Positions 38,056-46,207 are shown, counted from the first letter of the stretch. The stretch is DNA of 64,000 bases from Pseudomonas fluorescens (GCF_018614775.1 NZ_JAGGOF010000045.1:87234-151233); one strand, 5' to 3'. Notes: generated by a model not told the origin, from the sequence alone. Program-made: numbers and translations.

Positions 38056-39792
38056 TCAGTGAGAGTGACGCGGCACCTCGGCGCCGCGGCAACCGACCAG
38101 GAAGTCGAAGTCGCAGCCCTGGTCCGCTTGCAGCACATGATCGATGTACAACTGGCGGTAGCCGCCCACCAACAGCTGTTGCGGCGGGACGAGGTCGGCC
38201 AGGCGCGCGGCCAGTTCAGCGTCCGGGATGTCCAGGTGCAGGCGGCCGCTGGCGCAATCCAGTTCGATGAAGTCACCTTCCTTCACCGCTGCCAGAGGTC
38301 CGCCGGCGGCGGCTTCCGGTGCCACGTGCAGCACCACGGTGCCGTAGGCGGTGCCGCTCATGCGCGCATCGGAAATCCGCACCATGTCGGTCACGCCCTG
38401 GGCCAGCAGCTTGGCCGGCAAGCCCATGTTGCCCACCTCGGCCATGCCCGGGTAACCCTTGGGCCCGCAGTTTTTCATCACCAGGATCGAGTTGGCGTCC
38501 ACGTCCAGCTCCGGGTCGTTGATGCGTGCCTTGTATTCGTCGAAGTTCTCGAACACCACCGCGCGACCGCGATGCTGCATCAGCTCGGCCGTCGCGGCGG
38601 AAGGCTTGAGCACCGCCCCCAATGGCGCCAGGTTGCCACGCAGCACGCAGATGCCGCCGTCGGCGCGAATCGGGTTGTCCAGGGGGCGGATGACTTCGTC
38701 CTGGCCGTAGATCGGCGCGTCCTTGGTGTTTTCGCCCAGGCTCTTGCCGTTGACCGTCAGGGCGTTCGGGTGGGGAATCAGGTTGGCTTCGCCCAGACGC
38801 CGTAGCACGGCGGGCAAGCCACCGGCGTAGTAGAACTCTTCCATCAGGAAGCGCCCGGACGGCTGCAGGTCGACGATGGTCGGCATGCCGCGACCGATGC
38901 GGGTCCAGTCGTCCAGGTCCAGTTGCACGCCGATGCGCCCGGCGATGGCCTTGAGGTGGATCACCGCGTTGGTGGAACCGCCGATGGCCGCGTTGACGCG
39001 GATGGCGTTTTCAAAGGCTTCCTTGGTCAGGATCTTCGACAACCGCAGATCTTCACGAACCATCTCCACCGCACGCATGCCGGACATGTGCGCCAGCACA
39101 TAACGGCGTGCGTCCACCGCCGGGATGGCGGCGTTGTGCGGCAGCGAGGTGCCGAGGGCTTCGGCCATGCAGGCCATGGTCGAGGCCGTGCCCATGGTGT
39201 TGCAGGTACCGGCCGAGCGGGACATGCCGCCCTCGGCCGCGAGGAAGTCGTCAAGGGTGATGGTGCCGGCCTTGACCTGCTCGCTCAACTGCCAGACCAC
39301 GGTACCCGACCCGATGTCCTGGCCTTTGTGCTTGCCGTTGAGCATCGGCCCACCGGTGACGACGATGGCTGGCACGTCACAACTGGCCGCGCCCATCAGC
39401 AAGGCGGGGGTGGTCTTGTCGCAACCGGTGAGCAGCACGACGCCGTCAATCGGGTTGCCGCGAATCGCCTCTTCCACGTCCATGCTCGCCAGGTTGCGGG
39501 TCAACATGGCGGTAGGACGCAGGTTCGATTCGCCATTGGAGAACACCGGGAACTCCACCGGGAAGCCACCGGCTTCGATCACGCCGCGCTTGACGTGCTC
39601 GGCGATCTGCCGGAAGTGCGCGTTGCACGGCGTCAGCTCCGACCAGGTGTTGCAGATGCCAATGATCGGCTTGCCATGGAACTGATGGTCGGCGATGCCC
39701 TGATTTTTCATCCAGCTGCGGTACATGAAGCCGTTTTTGTCGGCAGTGCCAAACCATTGGGCCGAGCGCAGGGAGGGTTTCTTATCAGACAT
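38056..39792 (-). CDS. Pentonate dehydratase (IlvD/Edd family; L-arabinonate or D-xylonate type)
   Basis: Dehydrates a pentonate to 2-keto-3-deoxypentonate. The 578-aa product has the three iron-sulfur cysteines of sugar-acid dehydratases at C56 (NTWSELTPCNAH), C124 (LLTGCDKTTPA) and C197 (SAGTCNTMG), matching the [2Fe-2S] ligands of Rhizobium L-arabinonate dehydratase with an offset of three. The active-site serine lies in SDARMSGTAYG near residue 477. The length and N-terminus (LRSAQWFGTADKNGFMYRSW) fit the sugar-acid branch and not biosynthetic IlvD. It is divergent from the importer and downstream enzymes. Arabinonate or xylonate cannot be told apart here. Confidence 0.92.
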   Translation of the reverse strand: MSDKKPSLRSAQWFGTADKNGFMYRSWMKNQGIADHQFHGKPIIGICNTWSELTPCNAHFRQIAEHVKRGVIEAGGFPVEFPVFSNGESNLRPTAMLTRNLASMDVEEAIRGNPIDGVVLLTGCDKTTPALLMGAASCDVPAIVVTGGPMLNGKHKGQDIGSGTVVWQLSEQVKAGTITLDDFLAAEGGMSRSAGTCNTMGTASTMACMAEALGTSLPHNAAIPAVDARRYVLAHMSGMRAVEMVREDLRLSKILTKEAFENAIRVNAAIGGSTNAVIHLKAIAGRIGVQLDLDDWTRIGRGMPTIVDLQPSGRFLMEEFYYAGGLPAVLRRLGEANLIPHPNALTVNGKSLGENTKDAPIYGQDEVIRPLDNPIRADGGICVLRGNLAPLGAVLKPSAATAELMQHRGRAVVFENFDEYKARINDPELDVDANSILVMKNCGPKGYPGMAEVGNMGLPAKLLAQGVTDMVRISDARMSGTAYGTVVLHVAPEAAAGGPLAAVKEGDFIELDCASGRLHLDIPDAELAARLADLVPPQQLLVGGYRQLYIDHVLQADQGCDFDFLVGCRGAEVPRHSH

Positions 39793-39806
39793 GATCGATT
39801 CTCTTA

Positions 39807-39817
39807 TTGTATGACTA
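39807..39817. promoter_or_regulatory. FadR-family operator site 1
   Basis: TTGTATGACTA fits the FadR-subfamily consensus TNGTNNNACNA at every fixed position. It lies 15 bp upstream of the dehydratase start and about 175 bp from the importer start. Confidence 0.6.
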
Positions 39818-39881
39818 TATTGTTCGAGCTGAAGCGTAACATAAGCGCTATTTGTGCGCTTTGGAAGTGTTGTTGGGTAAA

Positions 39882-39892
39882 TAGTATTACTA
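39882..39892. promoter_or_regulatory. FadR-family operator site 2
   Basis: TAGTATTACTA is a near-perfect palindrome and again a full match to TNGTNNNACNA. It is centred 75 bp from site 1, so one repressor could close both divergent promoters, possibly by looping. Confidence 0.6.
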
Positions 39893-39957
39893 TATAGTCC
39901 GATTCAACGGAGGGGTTGTCCTGGCGGTCATTCGCGAGAGAAATCCCCGGGTTCTAT

Positions 39958-39968
39958 AACAACAACAA
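39958..39968 (+). promoter_or_regulatory. Crc/Hfq CA motif in the importer leader
   Basis: AACAACAACAA contains the AANAANAA target recognised by Hfq with Crc. It ends two bases before the GGAG ribosome site of the importer, so binding would block translation during catabolite repression. Confidence 0.6.
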
Positions 39969-39983
39969 GTGGAGAACGGTCCC

Positions 39984-41306
39984 ATGAGCCAGGAATTGCG
40001 GCTTATTCGTCGCATCACGCTGAAACTGATTCCCTTCCTGATACTGCTGTACCTGATCGCCTACGTGGACCGCTCCGCAGTGGGTTTTGCCAAGCTGCAC
40101 ATGGGCGCCGACCTCGGCATCGGCGACGCCGCCTACGGCCTTGGGGCCGGGTTGTTCTTCATCGGTTACTTCCTGCTGGAAATCCCCAGCAACCTGATGC
40201 TCGAACGCTTCGGTGCCCGGCGCTGGTTCGCCCGGATCATGATCACCTGGGGCGCCATCACCATCGGCATGGCATTCGTCCAGGGCCCCCACAGCTTCTA
40301 TGTAATGCGCTTCCTGCTCGGCGCGGCCGAAGCCGGGTTCTTCCCTGGCGTGCTCTACTACATTACCCAGTGGTTCCCGGTGCGTCATCGCGGCAAGATC
40401 CTCGGCCTGTTCATTCTTTCCCAGCCGATCGCGATGATGATCACCGGTCCCGTGTCCGGCGGCTTGCTGGGCATGGACGGGGTCCTTGGCCTGCATGGCT
40501 GGCAGTGGCTGTTCATCGTCATCGGCCTGCCGGCGGTGCTGTTGACCTGGCCGGTGCTGCGTTATCTGCCCGACGGCCCGCAACAGGTGAAATGGATGGA
40601 CCAGGCCGAGAAGGACTGGCTCACCGGTGAACTGAAAAAGGATCTGCAGGAATACGGCCAGACCCGCCACGGCAATCCGCTGCATGCATTGAAGGACAAA
40701 CGTGTCCTGCTGCTGGCGCTGTTCTACCTGCCGGTGACCTTGAGCATCTATGGTTTGGGCCTGTGGTTGCCGACGCTGATCAAGCAGTTCGGCGGCAGTG
40801 ACCTGGTGACCGGTTTCGTTTCTTCGGTGCCCTACATCTTCGGCATCATCGGCTTGCTGATCATTCCGCGCAGCTCCGACCGCTTGAATGATCGCTACGG
40901 TCACTTGGCCGTGCTCTATGTGCTCGGTGCCACCGGCCTGTTCCTCAGTGCCTGGCTGTCGGTGCCGGTGTTGCAACTGGCGGCGCTGTGCCTGGTGGCG
41001 TTCGCGCTGTTTTCCTGCACGGCGGTGTTCTGGACCTTGCCGGGGCGGTTCTTTGCCGGCGCCAGCGCGGCGGCGGGCATCGCCTTGATCAACTCGGTGG
41101 GCAACCTCGGTGGCTACATCGGGCCGTTCGTGATCGGCGCACTGAAGGAATACACCGGCAACCTGGCCTCCGGGCTGTACTTCCTGTCCTGCGTCATGGT
41201 GTTCGGCCTGGTGCTGACCGGTGTGGTCTATCGTCTGCTGGAGCGCAAGCACGTGCTGCCGGCAGACCAGTTCGCGGCCAGCGCGCGGGGGGCGACGCGT
41301 ACCTGA
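39984..41306 (+). CDS. MFS sugar-acid importer
   Basis: A major facilitator permease of the anion:cation symporter (ACS) type, 440 aa with 12 helices. The opening RRITLKLIPFLILLYLIAYV followed by DRSAVGFAK, and the LGAAEAGFFPGVLYYITQWF motif, are shared with sugar-acid and phthalate/tartrate transporters. ATG 39984 has GGAG upstream; the frame is open to 39969. It is first in the rightward catabolic run, next to the dehydratase, so the cargo is probably a pentonate. Its leader holds a Crc/Hfq motif and the divergent promoter holds two FadR-type operators. Confidence 0.91.
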   Translation: MSQELRLIRRITLKLIPFLILLYLIAYVDRSAVGFAKLHMGADLGIGDAAYGLGAGLFFIGYFLLEIPSNLMLERFGARRWFARIMITWGAITIGMAFVQGPHSFYVMRFLLGAAEAGFFPGVLYYITQWFPVRHRGKILGLFILSQPIAMMITGPVSGGLLGMDGVLGLHGWQWLFIVIGLPAVLLTWPVLRYLPDGPQQVKWMDQAEKDWLTGELKKDLQEYGQTRHGNPLHALKDKRVLLLALFYLPVTLSIYGLGLWLPTLIKQFGGSDLVTGFVSSVPYIFGIIGLLIIPRSSDRLNDRYGHLAVLYVLGATGLFLSAWLSVPVLQLAALCLVAFALFSCTAVFWTLPGRFFAGASAAAGIALINSVGNLGGYIGPFVIGALKEYTGNLASGLYFLSCVMVFGLVLTGVVYRLLERKHVLPADQFAASARGATRT

Positions 41307-41330
41307 TTCAAAGGTCGCCGCCGACCCACT

Positions 41331-41418
41331 GTGGGAGCGAGCCTGCTCGCGATAGCGGTGGGTCAGCTTTCACCCATGTTGAATGTGCCGCCGTCATCGC
41401 GAGCAGGCTCGCTCCCAC
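41331..41418. repeat. REPIN inside the catabolic operon
   Basis: A REP pair (GTGGGAGCGAGCCTGCTCGC ... complement ending at 41418) sits in the 157-bp gap between the importer and the FAH gene. In this position it may stabilise or separate the upstream mRNA. Confidence 0.87.
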
Positions 41419-41463
41419 AAGGGAATTGGCGTTGTATTTGAATTTTGTCTACTGGAGAAACCC

Positions 41464-42456
41464 ATGCGTTTAGTTCAATTCGAATTGCCCAACGGCGAGC
41501 GCCGCGTTGGCGTGGTTGACGGCGACCAGGTGCGCGAAGTGCTGGGGGCTACAAGCGTGCGCGAGTTGGCGCTGGCGGCTATCGCAGCCGGCGTGAAACT
41601 TGAGCAGGAGGTCAATGGCATGGGCCTGGGGGCCGGCCACGACTACGCGCAGTTGCTGGGTGAGCTGCGCATCCTGCCGCCGCTGGATCACCCGGACCCG
41701 GCACACCTGCTGGTCAGCGGCACCGGCCTGACCCACCTGGGCAGCGCCTCGGCACGGGACAAGATGCACCAGCAGGCCGACGACGAAGCGGCCATGACCG
41801 ACACCATGCGCATCTTCAAATGGGGCGTGGAGGGCGGTAAACCGGCATCGGGGCAGGCGGGTGTGCAACCGGAATGGTTCTACAAGGGCGACGGCAGCAT
41901 TGTGGTCCGTCCGGGGCATCCGTTCCCGTTGCCACCGTTCGCCGAAGACGCCGGCGAGGAGCCGGAAATCAGCGGCCTGTATGTCATCGGTCACGACGGC
42001 AAGCCTTATCGCCTGGGCTTTGCGGTGGGTAACGAGTTTTCCGACCACGTGATGGAGCGCAAGAATTACCTGTACCTGGCCCATTCGAAATTGCGCAGCT
42101 GCAGCTTTGGTCCGGAACTTCGCCTCGGTGAATTGCCTCAACATCTGTCCGGGAGCAGTCGTATCCTGCGCGATGGCGAAGTGCTGTGGCAGAACGAATT
42201 CCTCAGCGGCGAGGCCAACATGTGCCACAGCCTCGAGAACCTGGAATTCCATCACTTCAAGTACAGCCAGTTCCTGCGCCCGGGGGACGTTCACGTTCAC
42301 TTCTTCGGCACCGCGACCCTGTCGTTCGCCGATGGCATCCGTACTCAGCCGGGGGATGTGTTCGAGATCAGCCAGGCCGAATTCGGCGCACCGCTGGTCA
42401 ACGGCATTGCCCCGGTGGACGCGGTGTTCAACCCGGGTACTATCGGCACACTTTAA
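41464..42456 (+). CDS. FAH-fold 2-keto-3-deoxypentonate dehydratase (AraD1-like)
   Basis: Converts 2-keto-3-deoxypentonate to alpha-ketoglutarate semialdehyde in the non-aldolase (Weimberg) route. The 330-aa protein belongs to the fumarylacetoacetate-hydrolase superfamily; the characteristic blocks are VSGTGLTHLGSASARDKMH, FKWGVEG and the metal/active-site stretch AVGNEFSDHVMERKNYLYLA. The C-terminal part (DVHVHFFGTATLSFADG) is the AraD1 type and not fumarylacetoacetase. ATG 41464 has CTGGAG upstream. It is 12 bp ahead of the aldehyde dehydrogenase gene, the next enzyme of the path. Confidence 0.9.
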   Translation: MRLVQFELPNGERRVGVVDGDQVREVLGATSVRELALAAIAAGVKLEQEVNGMGLGAGHDYAQLLGELRILPPLDHPDPAHLLVSGTGLTHLGSASARDKMHQQADDEAAMTDTMRIFKWGVEGGKPASGQAGVQPEWFYKGDGSIVVRPGHPFPLPPFAEDAGEEPEISGLYVIGHDGKPYRLGFAVGNEFSDHVMERKNYLYLAHSKLRSCSFGPELRLGELPQHLSGSSRILRDGEVLWQNEFLSGEANMCHSLENLEFHHFKYSQFLRPGDVHVHFFGTATLSFADGIRTQPGDVFEISQAEFGAPLVNGIAPVDAVFNPGTIGTL

Positions 42457-42468
42457 AAGGAGACTTGC

Positions 42469-44049
42469 ATGAACCAGATCCTTGGCCACAACTACATCGG
42501 TGGGTCGCGCAGCGCGGCCGGCCAGACACGTTTGCAGAGCCTCGATGCCAGCAGCGGCGAAGCCTTGCCGGGTGAGTTCGTCCAGGCCACGGCCGAAGAA
42601 GTCGACGCAGCGGCCAAGGCAGCGGCGGCAGCTTATCCGGCCTACCGCAGCCTGAGCGCAGCACGCCGGGCCGAGTTCCTCGACGCCATCGCCGATGAAC
42701 TGGACGCCCTGGGCGATGAGTTCGTGGCCGTGGTCTGCCGTGAAACCGCACTGCCTGCGGCGCGCATCCAGGGCGAGCGCGGTCGTACCAGCGGCCAGAT
42801 GCGCCTGTTTGCCAAGGTCTTGCGCCGCGGCGACTTCTACGGCGCGCGTATTGACCGGGCCCTGCCGGAGCGCACGCCGCTGCCGCGTCCGGACCTGCGT
42901 CAATACCGCATCGGCCTGGGCCCGGTGGCGGTGTTCGGCGCGAGTAACTTTCCCCTGGCGTTTTCCACCGCCGGCGGCGACACCGCAGCGGCCCTGGCCG
43001 CCGGTTGCCCGGTGGTGTTCAAGGCCCACAGCGGGCACATGGCGACTGCCGAGTGGGTGGCCGATGCAATCATCCGCGCCGCCGAGAAAACGTCGATGCC
43101 GGCCGGTGTGTTCAACATGATCTACGGCGGTGGCGTTGGCGAATGGCTGGTCAAGCACCCGGCGATCCAGGCTGTGGGTTTCACCGGTTCCCTCAAGGGC
43201 GGGCGCGCCCTGTGCGACATGGCCGCCGCGCGGCCCCAGCCGATTCCGGTGTTCGCCGAAATGTCGAGCATCAACCCGGTGATCATCTTGCCACAGTCCT
43301 TGGCAACCCGCGCCGAGACAGTCGCCCGCGACCTGACCGCCTCGGTGGTGCAGGGCTGCGGTCAGTTCTGCACCAATCCAGGCCTGGTGATCGGTATTCG
43401 CTCGCCAGACTTCACAGCCTTCACTCAGCAGGTAGCCACGCTGATCGGCGACCAGGCGCCGCAAACCATGCTCAACGCTGGCACCCTGCAAAGCTATGGC
43501 AAGGGCTTGCAGAAACTGCTCGCTCACCCGGGCATCGAGCACCTGGCCGGGCGTGCGCAGCAGGGCAACCAGGCCCAGCCACAGCTGTTCAAGGCCGACG
43601 CCAGCCTGTTGATCGACGGTGACGAGGCGTTGCAGGAAGAAGTGTTCGGCCCGACCACGGTATTCGTCGAAGTGGCGGACCAGGCGCAACTGATTGCGGC
43701 GCTCAATGGATTGCACGGTCAACTGACGGCCACCCTCATCGGCGAGCCGGCGGACTTCGAGCAGTTTGGTGAATTGACGCCGCTGCTGGAGCAGAAGGTC
43801 GGGCGCATCCTGCTCAACGGTTATCCGACCGGGGTGGAAGTGTGTGATTCGATGGTGCACGGCGGGCCATACCCGGCGACGTCCGATGCCCGTGGCACCT
43901 CGGTGGGGACGCTGGCGATCGATCGCTTCCTGCGCCCGGTGTGCTTTCAGAACTACCCCGACAACTTGTTGCCGGAGCCGCTGAAGAACGCCAACCCGCT
44001 GGGGATCCAGCGGTTGGTGGATGGGGTGCCGGGGCGCGAGGCGCTCTAG
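42469..44049 (+). CDS. Alpha-ketoglutarate semialdehyde dehydrogenase (NADP-type)
   Basis: Oxidises alpha-ketoglutarate semialdehyde to alpha-ketoglutarate, the exit to the TCA cycle. The 526-aa ALDH has the catalytic C301 in GCGQFCTNPGLV and general base E264 in VFAEMSSINPV. The cofactor loop reads GFTGSLKGGRAL, a substitution for the usual GST that is typical of the KGSADH / NADP-dependent fatty-aldehyde group. It also has the long C-terminus seen in that group (RFLRPVCFQNYPDNLLPEPL). It is the last gene of the importer-FAH-ALDH run. Confidence 0.93.
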   Translation: MNQILGHNYIGGSRSAAGQTRLQSLDASSGEALPGEFVQATAEEVDAAAKAAAAAYPAYRSLSAARRAEFLDAIADELDALGDEFVAVVCRETALPAARIQGERGRTSGQMRLFAKVLRRGDFYGARIDRALPERTPLPRPDLRQYRIGLGPVAVFGASNFPLAFSTAGGDTAAALAAGCPVVFKAHSGHMATAEWVADAIIRAAEKTSMPAGVFNMIYGGGVGEWLVKHPAIQAVGFTGSLKGGRALCDMAAARPQPIPVFAEMSSINPVIILPQSLATRAETVARDLTASVVQGCGQFCTNPGLVIGIRSPDFTAFTQQVATLIGDQAPQTMLNAGTLQSYGKGLQKLLAHPGIEHLAGRAQQGNQAQPQLFKADASLLIDGDEALQEEVFGPTTVFVEVADQAQLIAALNGLHGQLTATLIGEPADFEQFGELTPLLEQKVGRILLNGYPTGVEVCDSMVHGGPYPATSDARGTSVGTLAIDRFLRPVCFQNYPDNLLPEPLKNANPLGIQRLVDGVPGREAL

Positions 44050-44089
44050 GGACCTGACGAGGCAGCGCCATCGTGGTTGGATGGCGCCG

Positions 44090-44123
44090 CCGCTATCGCG
44101 AGCAGGCCTGCTCGCGATAGCGG
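44090..44123. repeat. Perfect 34-bp palindrome made of two fused REP cores
   Basis: Positions 44090-44106 and 44107-44123 are exact reverse complements with no loop. Each arm is the inner REP part (CCGCTATCGCGAGCAGG); the outer GTGGGAGC tails and the spacer are gone. It lies after the ALDH stop and is followed by TTTTA, so it may act as a terminator. Confidence 0.8.
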
Positions 44124-44201
44124 TTTTACATGAGACATGGCCCAAAGCCCACCCCGACATTGGGCTATCATGTGCACTTCCCAATGAATGACTGATTTCC
44201 C

Positions 44202-44498
44202 ATGACTGCCGTAACTGACACTCTGCTCGATGCCCTTCACAAATGCGACATGCTGATCATCGATGGGCTGCACGCATTCGATTTTTCCCTCGACGAACAG
44301 TACCAGTTGCACGTCGAGTGCATGAACGGTCGCACCCTTGAGCATTGGCGTTTCACCCCGACGCAAATGCAGGCGGCGACGTTCGACACCGCCCTGAAGC
44401 ACTGGATCATCACCAGCGATTCGGGCGACCACCATCTGGAATGCGTGGAAGCCACCAGCGGCCACGACGATGAGGACGACGAACATGAAGATGCGTAG
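44202..44498 (+). CDS. Small conserved protein (98 aa), possibly DUF5629-like
   Basis: A compact cytoplasmic protein (MTAVTDTLLDALHKCDMLII...) with an acidic C-terminal tail (GHDDEDDEHEDA). Alternating strand/helix segments (YQLHVECMNGRTLEHWRFTP) suggest a small alpha-beta fold. It resembles a Pseudomonas-specific family that I recall as DUF5629, at low certainty. Its last 14 bp overlap the start of the lactonase-like gene, so the two are coupled. Confidence 0.75.
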   Translation: MTAVTDTLLDALHKCDMLIIDGLHAFDFSLDEQYQLHVECMNGRTLEHWRFTPTQMQAATFDTALKHWIITSDSGDHHLECVEATSGHDDEDDEHEDA

Positions 44499-45660
44499 TC
44501 TCTGGCCGTTGTTGATGGCCGGCAGCGTGGGCGCCATGGGCGTCCAGGCTGGCACCGACGAACACCATCAACTGCTGGTGGGTTCCTACACCGCCGGCCA
44601 GAGCCAGGGCATCTACCGCTTGCAGTTCGACAGCCGCACCGGCCAGCTCGATGCCAAGCCGTTGCAGGTGATCAAGACCGACAACCCGTCCTGGCTGACC
44701 CTGTCCCCGGACATGACCCGGCTGTTCGTGGTCAATGAGAACGGGCCGGGGCAGAAAGACCCGGTGGGCAAGGTCAGCAGCTACGCCATCGACCCCAAGA
44801 CCCATGCGCTGAGCCTGATCAACCAAGTGCAGTCCGTAGGCAACGAGCCGACCCATTCCAGCCTCAGCGGTGACGGCCGGCATCTGCTGGTGAGCAATTA
44901 CTCGGTGGTGGAAGACCCGGGCGGCACCCTGGCGGTCCTGCCGGTCGGTGCCGACGGCAAGCTGTCCCCCGTGGTGCAGTTGAGCAGCCATCAGCCGAGT
45001 CGGGTCAACCCCGAGCGGCAGATGTCGGCCCATGTCCATTCGGCGGTGTCGTCACCGGATGGCAAGTACGTGTTCGCCAACGACCTGGGGGCGGACAAGG
45101 TGTTCATCTACCGCTACGACCCCAAGGCCAATCCCGAGCTGCCCTTGACTGCGGCGGATCCGGCCTTCGTGCAACTGCCGCCCGGCAGTGGCCCCCGGCA
45201 CCTGTTGTTCAGCGCCGATGGCAAGCACGCCTGGCTGACCATGGAGATGACCGCGCAAGTGGCCGTGTTCGATTACCAGGACGGGCGCCTGACCCAACGC
45301 CAACTGGTCGACCTGGCGGCCGGTAAACCTCAGGCGGGCAGGGCGGCGGCCGGCCTGCATGCGTCCCGGGATGGCAAGTTCCTCTACGTCAGCAACCGCG
45401 GCACCACCAATGAGGTGCTGGTGTTCGCCATCGACCCGGTGGCCGGCACGCTGAAAGAGCTGCAGCGCCGCTCTGTCGAAGGGGATCACCCGCGGGAGTT
45501 CAGCCTCGACCCGAGCGGTAAATTCCTGCTAATCGCCAACCAGAAAAGCAACCAGATCGTCGTGGTCGAGCGTGACCCCAGGACCGGTTTGCTGGGTAAG
45601 ACCGTGCAGAAACTGGCGATGGACGCGCCGAGCGACCTCAAGTTCATCGTCCTGCAATAG
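44485..45660 (+). CDS. Exported lactonase-family seven-bladed beta-propeller
   Basis: A 391-aa protein with an N-terminal signal peptide (MKMRSLWPLLMAGSVGAMGV, cleavage near VQA), then the 6-phosphogluconolactonase/YbhE-like (PF10282) propeller: LLVGSYTAGQSQGIYRLQFD, NPSWLTLSPDMTRLFVVNE, SAHVHSAVSSPDGKYVFAND, GSGPRHLLFSADGKHAWL and DHPREFSLDPSGKFLLIANQ. ATG 44485 has GAGGACG upstream; ATG 44491 is an alternative. Export and position beside the pentonate genes suggest that it opens a sugar lactone in the periplasm before import. That is an inference, as many members of this family have other or no known activity. Confidence 0.88.
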   Translation: MKMRSLWPLLMAGSVGAMGVQAGTDEHHQLLVGSYTAGQSQGIYRLQFDSRTGQLDAKPLQVIKTDNPSWLTLSPDMTRLFVVNENGPGQKDPVGKVSSYAIDPKTHALSLINQVQSVGNEPTHSSLSGDGRHLLVSNYSVVEDPGGTLAVLPVGADGKLSPVVQLSSHQPSRVNPERQMSAHVHSAVSSPDGKYVFANDLGADKVFIYRYDPKANPELPLTAADPAFVQLPPGSGPRHLLFSADGKHAWLTMEMTAQVAVFDYQDGRLTQRQLVDLAAGKPQAGRAAAGLHASRDGKFLYVSNRGTTNEVLVFAIDPVAGTLKELQRRSVEGDHPREFSLDPSGKFLLIANQKSNQIVVVERDPRTGLLGKTVQKLAMDAPSDLKFIVLQ

Positions 45661-45663
45661 CCC

Positions 45664-45688
45664 GCAGGCCCCGTTTTTCGGGGTCTGC
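45664..45688 (+). terminator. Possible terminator after the lactonase gene
   Basis: GCAGGCCCCG and CGGGGTCTGC form a stable stem, but the T-run (GTTTTTC) is in the loop and not after the stem, so termination efficiency is doubtful. Confidence 0.45.
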
Positions 45689-45816
45689 GCGGTTGTATCA
45701 ACGGGACTGATAGTGGCTAGTATTGCAAAGCATTTCAAAGCGGGACGCCCCGGCGCGTAAGTTTGCTTCACGGCCCAACCGGGCAGACAAGCCAACTGAA
45801 TCCGAGGATTACCGCC

Positions 45817-45996
45817 ATGAACCTGAATCTCTTCTCCGTTATCGCCGCTTCCGCAATCTCCGCCACCGTGGCGCTGCCCGCCAGTGCCAGTGTCGAAATC
45901 AGCGACAAACGCAACCACACCCAGAGCTACACCCAGAAATACCTGCAACAAAGCGCCAATTTCTACGCCGCCCTGGATCACAAAGCTCAACACTGA
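45817..45996 (+). CDS. Small exported protein (59 aa)
   Basis: A short ORF with a clear signal peptide (MNLNLFSVIAASAISATVAL, cleavage near ASA) and a mature part of about 35 residues (SVEISDKRNHTQSYTQKYLQ...). ATG 45817 is preceded by GAGGAT at good spacing. The mature peptide is polar with no cysteine. I do not recognise a family; it may be a periplasmic or secreted small protein. The perfect hairpin 16 bp downstream supports a separate transcript. Confidence 0.7.
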   Translation: MNLNLFSVIAASAISATVALPASASVEISDKRNHTQSYTQKYLQQSANFYAALDHKAQH

Positions 45997-46012
45997 GCGG
46001 TGGGTTACGCCT

Positions 46013-46062
46013 GAAGCCTGCGATCTTTTCATCTTTCCACAAGATAAAAGATCGCAGGCTTC
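46013..46062. terminator. 17-bp perfect hairpin after the small exported protein
   Basis: Arms 46013-46029 (GAAGCCTGCGATCTTTT) and 46046-46062 pair without mismatch around a 16-nt loop; GTCGTTTTC follows. It looks like an efficient bidirectional stop, and similar GATCGCAGGCTTC repeats are dispersed in fluorescent pseudomonads. Confidence 0.65.
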
Positions 46063-46207
46063 GTCGTTTTCGGTGTTTGAAGGAATGGGTGCTGCAATAT
46101 CACATGGCCATATTTTTAAATTTTACGCTGATAAATTGACTCCTTTGCCGATAAGGATCGACACATGGCGATGCGTCTGGCAGTGATGCGGACACCGCCC
46201 ATCCCTT

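Noticed and set aside
38056..39792. Dehydratase as biosynthetic IlvD or as 6-phosphogluconate dehydratase Edd
   Set aside because: The N-terminus, length and neighbours (importer, FAH-fold enzyme, semialdehyde dehydrogenase) fit a pentonate dehydratase.
41464..42456. FAH-fold protein as fumarylacetoacetase of tyrosine breakdown
   Set aside because: No tyrosine-pathway neighbours (hmgA, maiA), a shorter chain than fumarylacetoacetase, and the AraD1-type C-terminus.
41470..44184. 904-codon open frame on the minus strand
   Set aside because: It lies fully antisense to the FAH and aldehyde dehydrogenase genes, whose products match families end to end. Long antisense frames are expected in GC-rich DNA with strong third-position bias.
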